Origin: Bacillus sp. B15-48
Lineage (GTDB): Bacteria; Bacillota; Bacilli; Bacillales; Cytobacillaceae
NCBI RefSeq assembly: GCF_016879755.1
Contig: NZ_WOFU01000014.1
Span: forward strand, 1 to 57,308
DNA: 57,308 nt
Direction of reading: 5' to 3'
Under the pieces are notes generated by a model. That model saw only the letters and a program-made list of their open reading frames with translations. It ran no database searches and was not told the origin of the DNA. Made by a program: the position numbers and the translations under genes. Below, in pieces: positions 47,072 to 55,470 of this stretch (positions are counted from its first letter, which is position 1; each line of letters opens with the position of its first letter).

Positions 47072-47180
47072 GATCTTAGAGGATGGAAGCTATCAGACGG
47101 TCGAAGTGCAGCCGGTGGATATGTTTCCACATGTGGAGTCTGTGGCGCAGATCATTTTAAATGAAAAAATGAGGCAAGAA
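47072..47180 (+). pseudogene. C-terminal remnant of 23S rRNA uracil methyltransferase-like gene
   Basis: The frame reads SYQTVEVQPVDMFPHVESVA, resembling the conserved end of RlmCD/RumA-type proteins (VQPVDMFPHT.HVE) with a short deletion. A hairpin GAGGCAAGAA / TTCTTGCCTC at 47171-47199 follows. The catalytic region is absent. 47200-47396 holds nothing recognisable. Confidence 0.45.
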
Positions 47181-47396
47181 AGCTTAAACTTCTTGCCTCT
47201 ATGCAATATTAGGGGGCGCAAACCGATAGTGAATGATTGGTGTGTCGTCTGCTTTTACTTCGATTCGATTTCTTCCAGGAAGGTGCTGTAACTTTTTTGA
47301 AATTCTTGTCTTTTCCATTTTCGCTATTTATCATTAGGCAAAAAGCAACCCAGTAATTGTTTTGAACTCTGTTTCTACACTCCGACTCGAATCCCG

Positions 47397-48098
47397 CTAG
47401 AAGTCATCACGGGCGTTGCGCAATTCGATAAAGTTCTCCAATGTTTCTCCTTGCAGAAAGAGGTTAATTTCTTTCTCCCTGCCAATCGTTGTCGGGAGTG
47501 TTGGCTGTCCGTTTGCACGCAATTCCCGGACTTCTTCCAATGCTTTGGAAATTTTTTTATTATCCGGCCGCATGTCGTATGCAAAACGTAAATTAATTTC
47601 GGTATACTCGTGACCGGGATAAACATTTATATTATCATCCAAGCGCTTAAATTTCTGCAAGGTTTCATATTGAGCTTCGTAATCGCCGGTAAAAACCCGA
47701 CCGCATCCTGCTGAAAACAAGGCATCCCCGCAAAAGAGAGCATCTCCCATTAAAAAACTGATATGGCCATGCGTATGACCTCTCGTTTCGGAGACATGAA
47801 AAGTTTGGCCCAACAAGTTAAAGGAGTCCCCTTCCTCTACAACACGGTTCGCCAAGGCCTCTGTTTCTTTCGGTCCATAAACAGGACTTTCCGGATGTCT
47901 CGCTACAATCTCCCGTACCCCGCCGGTATGATCTTCATGCTTATGTGTTAAAAGAATGGCCGCCAAATGAAGCTGCTTTTCTTCGAGGTAATCAAGGACA
48001 ACTTTCGCTTTTCCCGGATCAACGACAACTGCTTCTGTTTCTTCTTGAATGCACCATATGTAATTATCAGAATAGGCTTTGATTGGATGAATAATCAC
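47397..48098 (-). CDS. Hydroxyacylglutathione hydrolase-like metallo-beta-lactamase protein
   Basis: 233 residues of the glyoxalase II/MBL fold. Metal ligands are visible: THKHEDHTGG near residue 53, the HTHGHISFLM His near 110, the GDALF Asp near 128, and PGHEYTE near 167. It would hydrolyse a thioester such as S-lactoyl-thiol. In bacilli the thiol may be bacillithiol rather than glutathione. GTG at 48098 is chosen for AGGGAGG 9 nt upstream and because the family starts at ..IHPIKAYSDN. The frame extends 32 codons further. Confidence 0.85.
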   Translation of the reverse strand: MIIHPIKAYSDNYIWCIQEETEAVVVDPGKAKVVLDYLEEKQLHLAAILLTHKHEDHTGGVREIVARHPESPVYGPKETEALANRVVEEGDSFNLLGQTFHVSETRGHTHGHISFLMGDALFCGDALFSAGCGRVFTGDYEAQYETLQKFKRLDDNINVYPGHEYTEINLRFAYDMRPDNKKISKALEEVRELRANGQPTLPTTIGREKEINLFLQGETLENFIELRNARDDF

Positions 48099-48195
48099 CT
48101 TACGATTCCTCCCTCTTTTCATATATCTGATGATTTGCGGTTTGGAGACTAGTTTTCCACTTTTGCTGACAAGTTTTAGTTCCCTCACTATCATA

Positions 48196-48393
48196 ACATG
48201 GAGATTGGATGATAATGAAGTATGTACAGGTTCATTTAATTTTACAGTGCGAGCTATGAATCGAAATTGGGAGAATATAATATGTTCAAATAATAGGGAT
48301 ATGTTAAATAGTTTTATTAATGAATTTCTCCAAATGTGGAATACTGCTAATCATTTACAAGATGAACTTAATATTGAACACTCTCATGGCTAA
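48196..48393 (+). pseudogene. Phospholipase D-like domain fragment
   Basis: TGSFNFTVRAMNRNWENIIC, then SFINEFLQMWNTA, matches the region after the HKD motif in PLD-superfamily nucleases (GS.N.T..A...N.EN). The HKD motif itself is missing and the fragment ends where the IS605-type end begins. It could be a piece of a defence-associated PLD nuclease. Confidence 0.6.
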
Positions 48394-48438
48394 AGCCACG
48401 AGATTCCTAAGTACAGAAACCTATTGGCTTCTAATTGA
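48380..48438 (-). mobile_element. IS200/IS605-type right end next to tnpB relic
   Basis: CTCATGGCTAAAGCCACGAG is a hairpin of the kind found at IS605-family ends, located just downstream of the tnpB stop on the minus strand. The tnpB 3' end and this end together would include an omega-RNA-like transcript in active elements. Confidence 0.55.
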
Positions 48439-48890
48439 TTAGGCGAACCCCACAGTTCCTGCGGTTAGAAGTCTTATAGCTTCATTCTTCAGATTTAATC
48501 CTGCGTTAATATCCCTTTGGTGAGTGCTGCCACAATTGGGGCAACTCCATTCACGCAATGCGAGATTTTTAACGTCTTTATTTTGATATCCACAAATTGA
48601 GCAAAGCTGGCTAGAGGGAAAATTCTTCGCAACTGTTACAACTTGTTTTCCGTACCATTTTGCTTTGTACTCAAGCATTGATTTGAATTTTGACCACGAT
48701 GCTTCACTAATTGCCTTTGCTAGGTTGTGATTTTTGAGCATATTACTTACTGACAAATCTTCTATTCCGATTATGTCGTGGTTCTAGACAATCTTAGTAG
48801 AGGTTTTATCTAAGTAATCTTTTCGTGCATTAGCAATTTTTTCATGGATATGAGCTACTTTGAGTCTAGCTTTATACCAGATTGTCCCAT
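48439..48890 (-). pseudogene. TnpB (IS200/IS605 family), C-terminal fragment
   Basis: The readable part begins around WYKARLKVAHIHEKIANARK, is cut by an in-frame TAG near 48785, and continues [20 protein letters not shown] and [16 protein letters not shown]. It ends with the zinc finger [14 protein letters not shown] ... [20 protein letters not shown]. The last segment carries the RuvC-III Asp. The N-terminal half and tnpA are absent, so neither nuclease nor transposition is expected. Confidence 0.85.
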
Positions 48891-48926
48891 CCGAAGAATA
48901 GCAAAATCTATTAATCCAGATACATT

Positions 48927-48973
48927 GGGTCAGTCCCTCACTCAACTAATACGTTAATTGGGTGGGGGACCCC
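48927..48973. repeat. Diverged GGGGTCAGTCCCC-type palindrome
   Basis: GGGTCAGTCCCTCACTCAAC ... GTTAATTGGGTGGGGGACCC. It sits at the truncated end of the tnpB fragment. Confidence 0.65.
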
Positions 48974-49103
48974 ATAGCATCGGAGTTAATTCCCAAAAGA
49001 TAAAAATAATTTGTGGAAAAATAGGGGAATATTAAAAGCAGTTCTATTTCCAGTTCGGAGAGAATAAATATTCTGAAAATAAATGTTTCGAGGTGATTTC
49101 GAT

Positions 49104-49310
49104 ATGGACAAGACTTCCAGGGATAGATATAATGGAATTAAAAACAAGTTTGGAGTGATAGATATGTCAACTGTTCAAACGCTCCCTAAGATTGTTCAAG
49201 AAAGTCAAGCAAATACTAAAAAACCTCAATCCATTTCAGAATTAAGAAAAATGCTTGCAATAAAAACTGCACCTGGACATTCTCTTGTTCAATTATATAG
49301 AAGAGGCTAA
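49104..49310 (+). CDS. Putative antitoxin of PIN toxin-antitoxin pair
   Basis: 68 residues, basic, with a disordered-looking N-terminus and a C-terminal ISELRKMLAIKTAPGHSLVQLYRRG. ATG at 49104 has GAGGTG 8 nt upstream. Size, position 2 nt before a PIN-domain gene and lack of other motifs make an antitoxin the best guess. I know no family name for it. Confidence 0.5.
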   Translation: MDKTSRDRYNGIKNKFGVIDMSTVQTLPKIVQESQANTKKPQSISELRKMLAIKTAPGHSLVQLYRRG

Positions 49311-49312
49311 TA

Positions 49313-50059
49313 ATGTCAGAAAAAATAATAAGATTAGAAGATCTTGACGCTGTCTCTTTCGAACAAGCATTTATTTACGTTGATGCTTGTTTTTTATTGG
49401 CTTTCTTAGATGCAAATGGTGACGAGGAAGGAGAATTAGTAGAACGAGTATTAACGAAAATGCAAAAAGATAGAATTGAACATTTATTAATTAGTAATCA
49501 TGTTTTCTCGGAAGTCGTACAACACCTTTTCATTGGTCATATTTATAACGTTATTCACACAGCATTTCGCAAATTCGTACTGAAAGATGAGCTTTCGCCA
49601 CATGATCAAGCTATATTAGGTGACGAATCTGTTGCAATGAAATTAGTGAACTTAGTGGATCAACGTGAATTGGCAAAATTTCGCCAATCAAGAGAAGTTT
49701 TTATCCCTGTAAAAGAACTTATTAAGAGATATAAAGAATCTTATCAGGACCGTGGTTCTCTCAGTATTTATTACGATTATGTGTTGCAAATTTTTAACAA
49801 TTTATTCAGTAGCTTAGATGAGTTCTTCGGTATTAGAGCTAAACATGTATCATCCGATGAGGAAACTTTTTATAAAGCACAAGAATTTATGCAAGAATTT
49901 CAATTAGAGGTGAAGGATGCTCTCCATCTGTCTGTAGCGAAACAACATGGGGCGAATTACTTTGCTACTTTAGATTCTGATTTTGCACATAAATTTTATT
50001 CCCAAGAGAATTTAGAAAATACCTCAATCCTACATATATCTAAAAGATTCATTGTTTAA
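49313..50059 (+). CDS. PIN-domain protein, probable RNase toxin
   Basis: 248 residues. PIN acidic residues appear in order: FIYVDACFLLAFLD (Asp near 22), SNHVFSEVVQHLF (Glu near 67), EVKDALHLSVAKQHGANYF (Asp near 204) and ATLDSDFAHKF (Asp near 224). PIN toxins cleave RNA with Mg ions. It is longer than typical VapC (~130 residues), with a helical insertion between the second and third acidic residues. It lies directly after a small gene of antitoxin size and before a long terminator. Confidence 0.75.
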   Translation: MSEKIIRLEDLDAVSFEQAFIYVDACFLLAFLDANGDEEGELVERVLTKMQKDRIEHLLISNHVFSEVVQHLFIGHIYNVIHTAFRKFVLKDELSPHDQAILGDESVAMKLVNLVDQRELAKFRQSREVFIPVKELIKRYKESYQDRGSLSIYYDYVLQIFNNLFSSLDEFFGIRAKHVSSDEETFYKAQEFMQEFQLEVKDALHLSVAKQHGANYFATLDSDFAHKFYSQENLENTSILHISKRFIV

Positions 50060-50070
50060 AATAAGTCCAA

Positions 50071-50119
50071 ATAACATACAAAAGCTAGCTTGTTTGAATA
50101 GCTAGCTTTTATATGTTAT
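50071..50119. terminator. Long hairpin terminator
   Basis: ATAACATA-c-AAAAGCTAGC pairs with GCTAGCTTTT-a-TATGTTAT around an 11-nt loop. It can serve both strands. It closes the PIN unit. Confidence 0.75.
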
Positions 50120-50287
50120 TTAAAGTGAACCAAAGGCACTCAGAGTGAAAATGAAAACGGTTGGTTTAGTAGCATCGGAATATTATATCGAACTCACCCC
50201 ATGTCTAAAAACATCTATACCCTGCATGGTCTTTCTCATTCGGTTAACACTAAGCAGAGCAGAAAGTTTTAAAAGGAGTGTTCGTCA

Positions 50288-50443
50288 TTGAAAATTGTCG
50301 TCACATCAGATACGCATATTCCTGGTAGAAGGAAAGAGCTGCCGGAACCACTTTTGAAAGACTGTAGGACGGCTGACTTGATCATCCATGCAGGTGATTG
50401 GGTGTCATTCAAGGTGTATAAGCAGCTATCGTTTCTTTTTTAA
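50288..50443 (+). pseudogene. Metallophosphoesterase (YfcE-like), N-terminal fragment
   Basis: LKIVVTSDTHIPGRRKELPE, then LIIHAGDW, gives the first two metal-binding motifs (DTH and GD) of a calcineurin-like phosphodiesterase. AAGGAG precedes the TTG start. The frame stops after 51 residues and the remaining motifs are absent. 50444-50660 has no gene I can name. Confidence 0.7.
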
Positions 50444-50696
50444 TCTAGCATATACTGAGAATTTTTTTGTTTTTTTGTCTTTTATCCATTTTTAGTGGAC
50501 TATTTAAATTCCTTGATATCGAGCCTCAGCAGGCATGACTTTTATTCCAGCTTATTAAAAACAATGCTTGCCTTGCCAAAGTAAGCTCATGCCCGCCACT
50601 CCAAATCAAGCTTCTCTATCTCATGAGCTATTTTTTTGACTCTTTTGATAATTCGAATTATATTTTATGTTAGTTACTATGTTAGGAGGGAAAGAT

Positions 50697-51149
50697 ATGG
50701 TCAATCTTATTAAACAGCAGTTTGCTAGAACAAGAGAAGGAATCATGAAAGCGCTAGAGGATGTTTCCCCGGAGACGGCTAAGGTGATTCCAGATGGTTT
50801 CAATAACCATATTCAGTGGCAAGTAGGACATATCCTAACTACAGGAGAACTATATTTATTCCCAGGAAAAGGGACGCTACCTGCTGAATATGCCACTTTT
50901 TTTGACACTGGATCAAAACCGCGGGAATGGACAGAAGGAGTTCCATCATTAGAAACTCTTTTTGCTGAATTAAAAGAGCAGCTTGTCCGCATTCAGGATA
51001 TTCCTGATGAAGCCTTTGCCGAAAAATTGTCAAACCCACTGGGATTGGAGACTTTTGGAGAAATTGCCGCCATGATGGCGGAACATGAAGCGACGCACTT
51101 AGGTCAAATTCAGTCACTCAAACGAGTGGTTCAAGCTAGGGATGTCTAA
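50697..51149 (+). CDS. DinB family protein
   Basis: 150 residues, four-helix-bundle DinB/YfiT fold. Metal-ligand histidines are visible in QWQVGHILTTGE near residue 45 and AEHEATHLGQI near 136. DinB-fold proteins in bacilli are thought to be metal-dependent thiol (bacillithiol) transferases, and the substrate here is unknown. ATG at 50697 is preferred because of AGGAGGGAAAG upstream. It is monocistronic. Confidence 0.85.
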   Translation: MVNLIKQQFARTREGIMKALEDVSPETAKVIPDGFNNHIQWQVGHILTTGELYLFPGKGTLPAEYATFFDTGSKPREWTEGVPSLETLFAELKEQLVRIQDIPDEAFAEKLSNPLGLETFGEIAAMMAEHEATHLGQIQSLKRVVQARDV

Positions 51150-51400
51150 CCTTCACATATGGAAGGAGCAATTTGTGTCATTAGATAGCCTATCCTCCCT
51201 AGGTAGTGTTAAAAATTCAATGGAAACTCAATAGCTGTGTTGCATCATTTCGGATATGGTTATTGGCGGTGGAATAACTGCAGGAACTTTCCTCAAGAAA
51301 TAGCCAGAAATGCCAGTAGGTCTAGCCTCTTTTTTCAAAGCTAGAGTTTTGACTTTGTGTGAGGGTACCCATATTCATTTGTTTGCGAAGTACATAAACA

Positions 51401-51429
51401 GTCAGCTTTAATGAAGTTGGCTGTTTTTT
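51401..51429 (+). terminator. Terminator-like hairpin immediately before the group II intron end
   Basis: ACAGTCAGC-tttaatgaa-GTTGGCTGT pairs with one G-T, followed by TTTTT. The intron-like sequence begins right after the T tract. The stretch 51150-51400 contains no gene I can support. Confidence 0.6.
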
Positions 51430-51430
51430 G

Positions 51431-51720
51431 GTGCGCCCGGCATGGGTGTAATCTCTAGGGTGAGAGTTCCCAACCATGAAGGAAGAAGTAGTGGTTAGCT
51501 TAGCGCAAGGGTGTCCGTGGTGACTCGGAATCTGAAGGAAGCAGGCGGCAAACTTCCGGTCCGAGGAACACGAACATACAAGGCTAGTTAGGAAGGCAAA
51601 GGGATATATAAAAGTTGAATATAGATGGGTGGCAGACATAGATTTAGAAAAGTTCTTTTATAAGGTGAACCATGATAGACTCATGAGTACATTAGCGAAA
51701 AGAATCAACGATAAACTTTT
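51431..51720 (+). mobile_element. Group II intron remnant (5' end of ribozyme plus reverse transcriptase fragment)
   Basis: The sequence begins GTGCGCCCGGCATGGGTG, a typical bacterial group II intron 5' end, and continues with domain I-like segments (TCTCTAGGGTGAGAGTTCCC, AAACTTCCGGTCCGAGGAAC). It then jumps to a reverse-transcriptase piece reading YRWVADIDLEKFF, then VNHDRLMSTLAKRI. Domains II-VI, the catalytic domain V and most of the protein are missing. Confidence 0.8.
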
Positions 51721-51773
51721 CCAACAGTTTCGGATTATGACTTGAGTTCAGTAATTTCGGGGAGTGGTGTTTT

Positions 51774-52238
51774 ATGAAACGAGGAATCAGTTTTGAACTG
51801 CCAAATGAATATGGGACTTTTCTTGGTGACGTACTAAAGCCAATTGATATTACTGCTTTCAGTTGGCGAATCGGTAGTGGAGAGTCATATAAGATAATGA
51901 ATAATGAATTAAGTGAAGACCTTTTCCCCGAAGATAAAAAGGTGATGGAAGGAATTGCACTCAAAGAATTGTTAGAAAACAATAGCTATTATATTATTTT
52001 TGCTGATTTGCAGGCATATCCAAAAGGGAAGATTGCCGAAATCAACACTTATGAAGAATTTACGAAAAGTGATTGTGAACTTGTTTTGTTAGTGGTGGAC
52101 AGTTGTTATGCGACCATCTACTGTAAGGATAAAGACAAACTTGAACTCCTTTACAAAAACGCACGAGATTGTAGATTTGAAGATGTTGAATATATTACTA
52201 ATGAAAACGATACAAGAACAAGGCTGTCCGTTTGGTAG
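51774..52238 (+). CDS. DUF2691 family protein
   Basis: 154 residues of the Bacillus DUF2691 family (MKRGISFELPNEYGTFLGDV, ITAFSWRIGSGESY, VVDSCYATIYCKD). Function is unknown. ATG at 51774 has GGGGAGTGG upstream. It stands alone, with its own terminator at 52248. Confidence 0.8.
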   Translation: MKRGISFELPNEYGTFLGDVLKPIDITAFSWRIGSGESYKIMNNELSEDLFPEDKKVMEGIALKELLENNSYYIIFADLQAYPKGKIAEINTYEEFTKSDCELVLLVVDSCYATIYCKDKDKLELLYKNARDCRFEDVEYITNENDTRTRLSVW

Positions 52239-52247
52239 AAATAAAGT

Positions 52248-52280
52248 AAGACCTTCATAACTTGAAGGTCTTCAAATTCT
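52248..52280 (+). terminator. Terminator of DUF2691 gene
   Basis: AAGACCTTCA-taact-TGAAGGTCTT, then TCAAATTCTT. Located 10 nt after the stop. Confidence 0.75.
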
Positions 52281-52297
52281 TAAAAATCAAGGAAAAG

Positions 52298-52409
52298 CAT
52301 GGGGACGTATCTTGTGCTTCCAAAAGGAGCACAAGGTCCGTCCCCTTGTTATTCCATGTTATTCCGGAAGCGTAGGGTACGTCCCTATGCTTCCCCTATG
52401 CTTCCCTTA
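52298..52409. repeat. Cluster of GGAAGC-GACGTAC repeat ends
   Basis: AAGCATGGGGACGTATCTTG plus TGCTTCC, an inverted piece CACAAGGTCCGTCCCCTTG, and GGAAGCGTAGGGTACGTCCC plus TATGCTTCC occur within 110 bp. They match both ends of the 220-bp repeat without its interior. Confidence 0.65.
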
Positions 52410-52444
52410 TTCCAGTTTAGTTTATCCTCCCATTTTTTGTTCAT

Positions 52445-53447
52445 TTATGCGTTTCGAATGATATCCGCTACGATTTCGTAGGATTGTAAGCGAGCTTGAT
52501 GGTCAAAAATTTGGCTGTTTATAATGATTTCATCTGTTTGTGTTTCTTCCACAAATTTTTCGAGTTTTGTTTTGACGGTCTCGCGGCTGCCAATGATGGA
52601 GCCTGCTAATTTTTGCTGTAAAATTGTTTTTTCATAAGCGCTGCATAGGGCATCGATATCATCAACTGGAGGTTGAAGCGGGACTTGCTTATTACGAATA
52701 AGTCCAAGATGATGTTGCAGCATGGAGGTTGATCGTTTTTCTGCTTCTTCATCCGTATAGGCAGCAATAATATTGGTACCAATCATGACATACGGCTCTT
52801 GCAAGATAGGCGATGGTTTAAACCGATTTCGATATAAGGTAAGAGAGCGGGCAATGTATTTTCTGGTGAAAAATGATTCGCAAAGGCAAAAGGGAGACCA
52901 AGTTCTGCAGCTAATTGAGCACTATAGCCACTTGAGCCAAGAAGCCAAGTCGGTATTTGAAGACCTCTGCCAGGGATGGCATTCACTTCTCTGGTCACAG
53001 GGCTAAAATAAGCTCTTAGTTCTGCCACTTGTTCAGGAAAATCATGTCCATCACTTCTAACGTTACGACGTAAAGCTGATGCCGTAGGCTGGTCCGTTCC
53101 TGGAGCACGGCCAAGACCTAAGTCGGTTCGACCAGGAAATAGCGTTTCTAATGTTCCGAATTGTTCGGCTACTACGAGTGGAGCATGATTAGGCAGCATA
53201 ATTCCCCCTGAACCCACTCGAATTTTTGATGTATTCGTAGCGATATGGCCAATTAAAATAGAAGTCGCAGAGCTTGCAATTCCCGGCTTATTGTGATGCT
53301 CAGCTAACCAATATCTTTTATAACCCCAATTCTCTGCATGTTGAGCTAAATCGGCCAAATGTTTAAAAGAAGTGTTGCGTCACTTCCTTCATTAATAGGA
53401 ACCAAGTCCAGAATTGAATACTCAACATCTTTTAGTGTTTTGTTCAT
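52445..53447 (-). pseudogene. LLM-class flavin-dependent oxidoreductase, two frameshifts
   Basis: A luciferase-like monooxygenase relic. The start (MNKTLKDVEYSILDLVPINE) is in one frame. A shift near a T4 run at about 53370 leads to [40 protein letters not shown] and [16 protein letters not shown] second shift near 52850 leads to [20 protein letters not shown] and the C-terminus. All expected segments are present, so only two small indels separate it from an intact ~330-residue gene. Confidence 0.8.
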
Positions 53448-53565
53448 TCCTTTTTCAACTTCTTTCTATAATAGTAGATGAATATGAATATCTTATCAGT
53501 TATTTTGGAATATTTAAAATAATAAGGTTGAAGATAAATGAAGAAACAAAGGGACGGTTTGAAAG

Positions 53566-53792
53566 GGGAAGCATGGGGACGTACCTTGTGCTTCTTTTTA
53601 ATATTAATTATTGTTTAGTGGGTTGATGATTTTTTATGATGTGGGAAACAAATAGGAAGTTCCTGGAAATCTAGCGGAGGTTGCAGCTAAAAGTATATGC
53701 CAAGTTTGATAGGTAACCATTAAAATCTGATGTAAAGTAACGGTGCGGCCAACGATGAAATTTCTTTGGAAGCGTAGGGTCCCTATGCTTCC
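53566..53792. repeat. 220-bp dispersed repeat, copy 2
   Basis: Begins GGAAGCATGGGGACGTACCT plus TGTGCTTC and ends GGAAGCGTAGGGTCCCTATG plus CTTCC. The interior is colinear with copies 1 (39151) and 3 (54855) with scattered substitutions. It lies just upstream of the intact UPF0175/DUF3368 pair. 53448-53565 shows no gene. Confidence 0.8.
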
Positions 53793-53943
53793 AAAGAATG
53801 GAATTTGCATTTTTCTAGCTCTTAGTGTGCTAAAGGGAAGTTGACTACATTCTGGTTGAGCTAAATCACTAAATGAATGTATCTTGTTATTTCATTCAGA
53901 TGTTATAATTAAAATAACGAATTTGCAGAGAGGGATGATCCCA

Positions 53944-54255
53944 TTGGCAATGGAGGAATCAAAAGCAAAAGTTGGAATTAACCCTGAGTTTTTGCCTTTT
54001 TTAAAAGGAAAAAATGTGGAATCAATTGATGAAGATGTTAATTTATCATTAGCTATGTATTTATTTACTGCAAGAAAACTGACACTTGCACGAGCAGCTG
54101 AGCTTTGTGGAAAAAGCTTATCAGATTTTATTGAAATCTTAATTGACCATAATATTCATTGGGCTGAATATACAGATGAACATAAAAAGCAAGACGATGA
54201 AACAATTGAATTTATCCTAAAAGAAGATGGAAAAGAAGATGAAAGCAATATGTAA
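53944..54255 (+). CDS. UPF0175 family antitoxin
   Basis: 103 residues. The UPF0175 helix-turn-helix-like core is seen in NLSLAMYLFTARKLTLARAA followed by ELCGKSLSDFIEILIDHNI. Proteins of this family pair with DUF3368/PIN toxins and probably bind DNA and neutralise the toxin. TTG at 53944 gives ~9-nt spacing to GAGAGGG, and ATG at 53950 is the alternative. Its 3' end overlaps the toxin start by 17 nt. The promoter region and first codons are duplicated at 46793-46994. Confidence 0.8.
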   Translation: MAMEESKAKVGINPEFLPFLKGKNVESIDEDVNLSLAMYLFTARKLTLARAAELCGKSLSDFIEILIDHNIHWAEYTDEHKKQDDETIEFILKEDGKEDESNM

Positions 54256-54733
54256 TACTAGTCCGATTATTGGTTTATCTATTATTGGTCGTCTTGAATT
54301 ACTATGGGAACTGTTTGATATTTATATACCAGAAGAAGTATATAATGAAATTGTGAATGAGGGCAGTGAACAAGCAATAGGGAAACAGGAGTTAAGAAAT
54401 GCTGTTGCTAAAGGGCTTGTTAAAATCCATAAAGTACAAGATCAAGATTTTGTAGCAAAATCTTATGGACGCTTGCATAAAGGTGAGCTAGAGGTTATCG
54501 TCGGTGCGAAGGAAATCGATGCTAGTATTGTTATTATTGATGAAAAGTCAGCTAGAAACTTTGCTGAAGCATTGATGCTGAAACCATTAGGTCTTCTCGG
54601 TATTTTGAAACTTGCAAAACAAAAAGAAATGATAAATGAAATTAAACCATTGATAGAATTGCTAGTTTCGAAAAAATTTCGGATATCTAAAAGCATAATA
54701 AACCAGTTACTTAAAGAAGTTGGTGAGAAATAA
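54239..54733 (+). CDS. DUF3368 PIN-like toxin
   Basis: 164 residues of the DUF3368 (PIN-like) family. It shows ICNTSPIIGLSIIGRLELLW at the N-terminus (Asn-Thr-Ser in place of the first Asp region), YIPEEVYNEIVNEG, LHKGELEVIVGAKE near residue 85, and IVIIDEKSARNFAEAL near 100. These are the acidic positions of a PIN-fold RNase. ATG at 54239 is preferred with GGAAAAGAAG before it, inside the antitoxin gene, so translation is coupled. Confidence 0.8.
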   Translation: MKAICNTSPIIGLSIIGRLELLWELFDIYIPEEVYNEIVNEGSEQAIGKQELRNAVAKGLVKIHKVQDQDFVAKSYGRLHKGELEVIVGAKEIDASIVIIDEKSARNFAEALMLKPLGLLGILKLAKQKEMINEIKPLIELLVSKKFRISKSIINQLLKEVGEK

Positions 54734-54791
54734 ATACTCACTACACAATACTGTCCTACCTATATATTATTAACTAAATAACTAGATAAAT

Positions 54792-54842
54792 GGGGTCAGC
54801 ACATAATGGCACTTTTCTTATTTGCCATTATGCGCTGACCCC
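54792..54842. repeat. Long perfect palindrome GGGGTCAGC...GCTGACCCC
   Basis: GGGGTCAGC-a-CATAATGGCA pairs with TGCCATTATG-c-GCTGACCCC. The outer GGGGTCAG matches the other palindromes but the inner arms differ. It lies 60 nt after the toxin gene and may act as its terminator. Confidence 0.7.
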
Positions 54843-54854
54843 GATATTTCTTTT

Positions 54855-55070
54855 GGAAGCATGGGGACGTACCTTGTGCTTCTTTTTAATATTAATTATT
54901 GTTTAGTGGGTTGATGATTGAAACAAATAGGAAGTTCCTGGGAATCTAGCGGAGGTTGCAGCTTAAAGTATATGCCAAGTTTGATAGGTAACCATGATGA
55001 TCTGCTGTAAAGTAACGGTGAGGCCAACGATAAAATTTCCTTGGAAGCATAGGGTAATCCCTATGCTTAC
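54855..55070. repeat. 220-bp dispersed repeat, copy 3
   Basis: Starts GGAAGCATGGGGACGTACCT, ends GGAAGCATAGGGTAATCCCT. It has a ~14-nt deletion in the TTTTTTATGATGTGG part compared with copy 2. A partial second end follows at 55071-55088. Copies 2 and 3 bracket the UPF0175/DUF3368 module in direct orientation. 55090-55470 contains no gene I can defend. Confidence 0.8.
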
Positions 55071-55470
55071 CGCGTCCCTATGCTTACCAACAAACTAAAT
55101 CCCCCAAGTTTTTATGTCACTAATTCTAAATCTGTCTATATTCATTTTAAACAACAATGGTAAAAAGGTTTGTCAATTATTTCCTGAATGACATGTAGTC
55201 AACACGAAGAATGCCTGCTATAATTGCCCCATAGTAACCACTCGAGGGGTTACTAACTGAAGTTTCGCAGCAGAAATCAGGCAATAAAGCCTTGATATAA
55301 CTAGGCTGCGAGTTAAACCAAAATATCACTTGCTCAAAAACGAAGTCTGTGTCTAGTAAGAATTGTTTTTTCAACTACGTGAAGAACACCATCGGTTGAG
55401 CCCATGGTTTAGACCGGTTTTTTCGGGGCGAAACTTGAGTGGAAAATATATCTAAAAGGGGAATACTATC

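Noticed and set aside
55177-55374. 65-codon minus-strand frame with TTG start (KKQFLLDTDFVFEQVIFWFN...)
   Set aside because: The composition looks protein-like, but there is no family match I can name and no clear start signal. It may be a fragment and is left out of the gene list.
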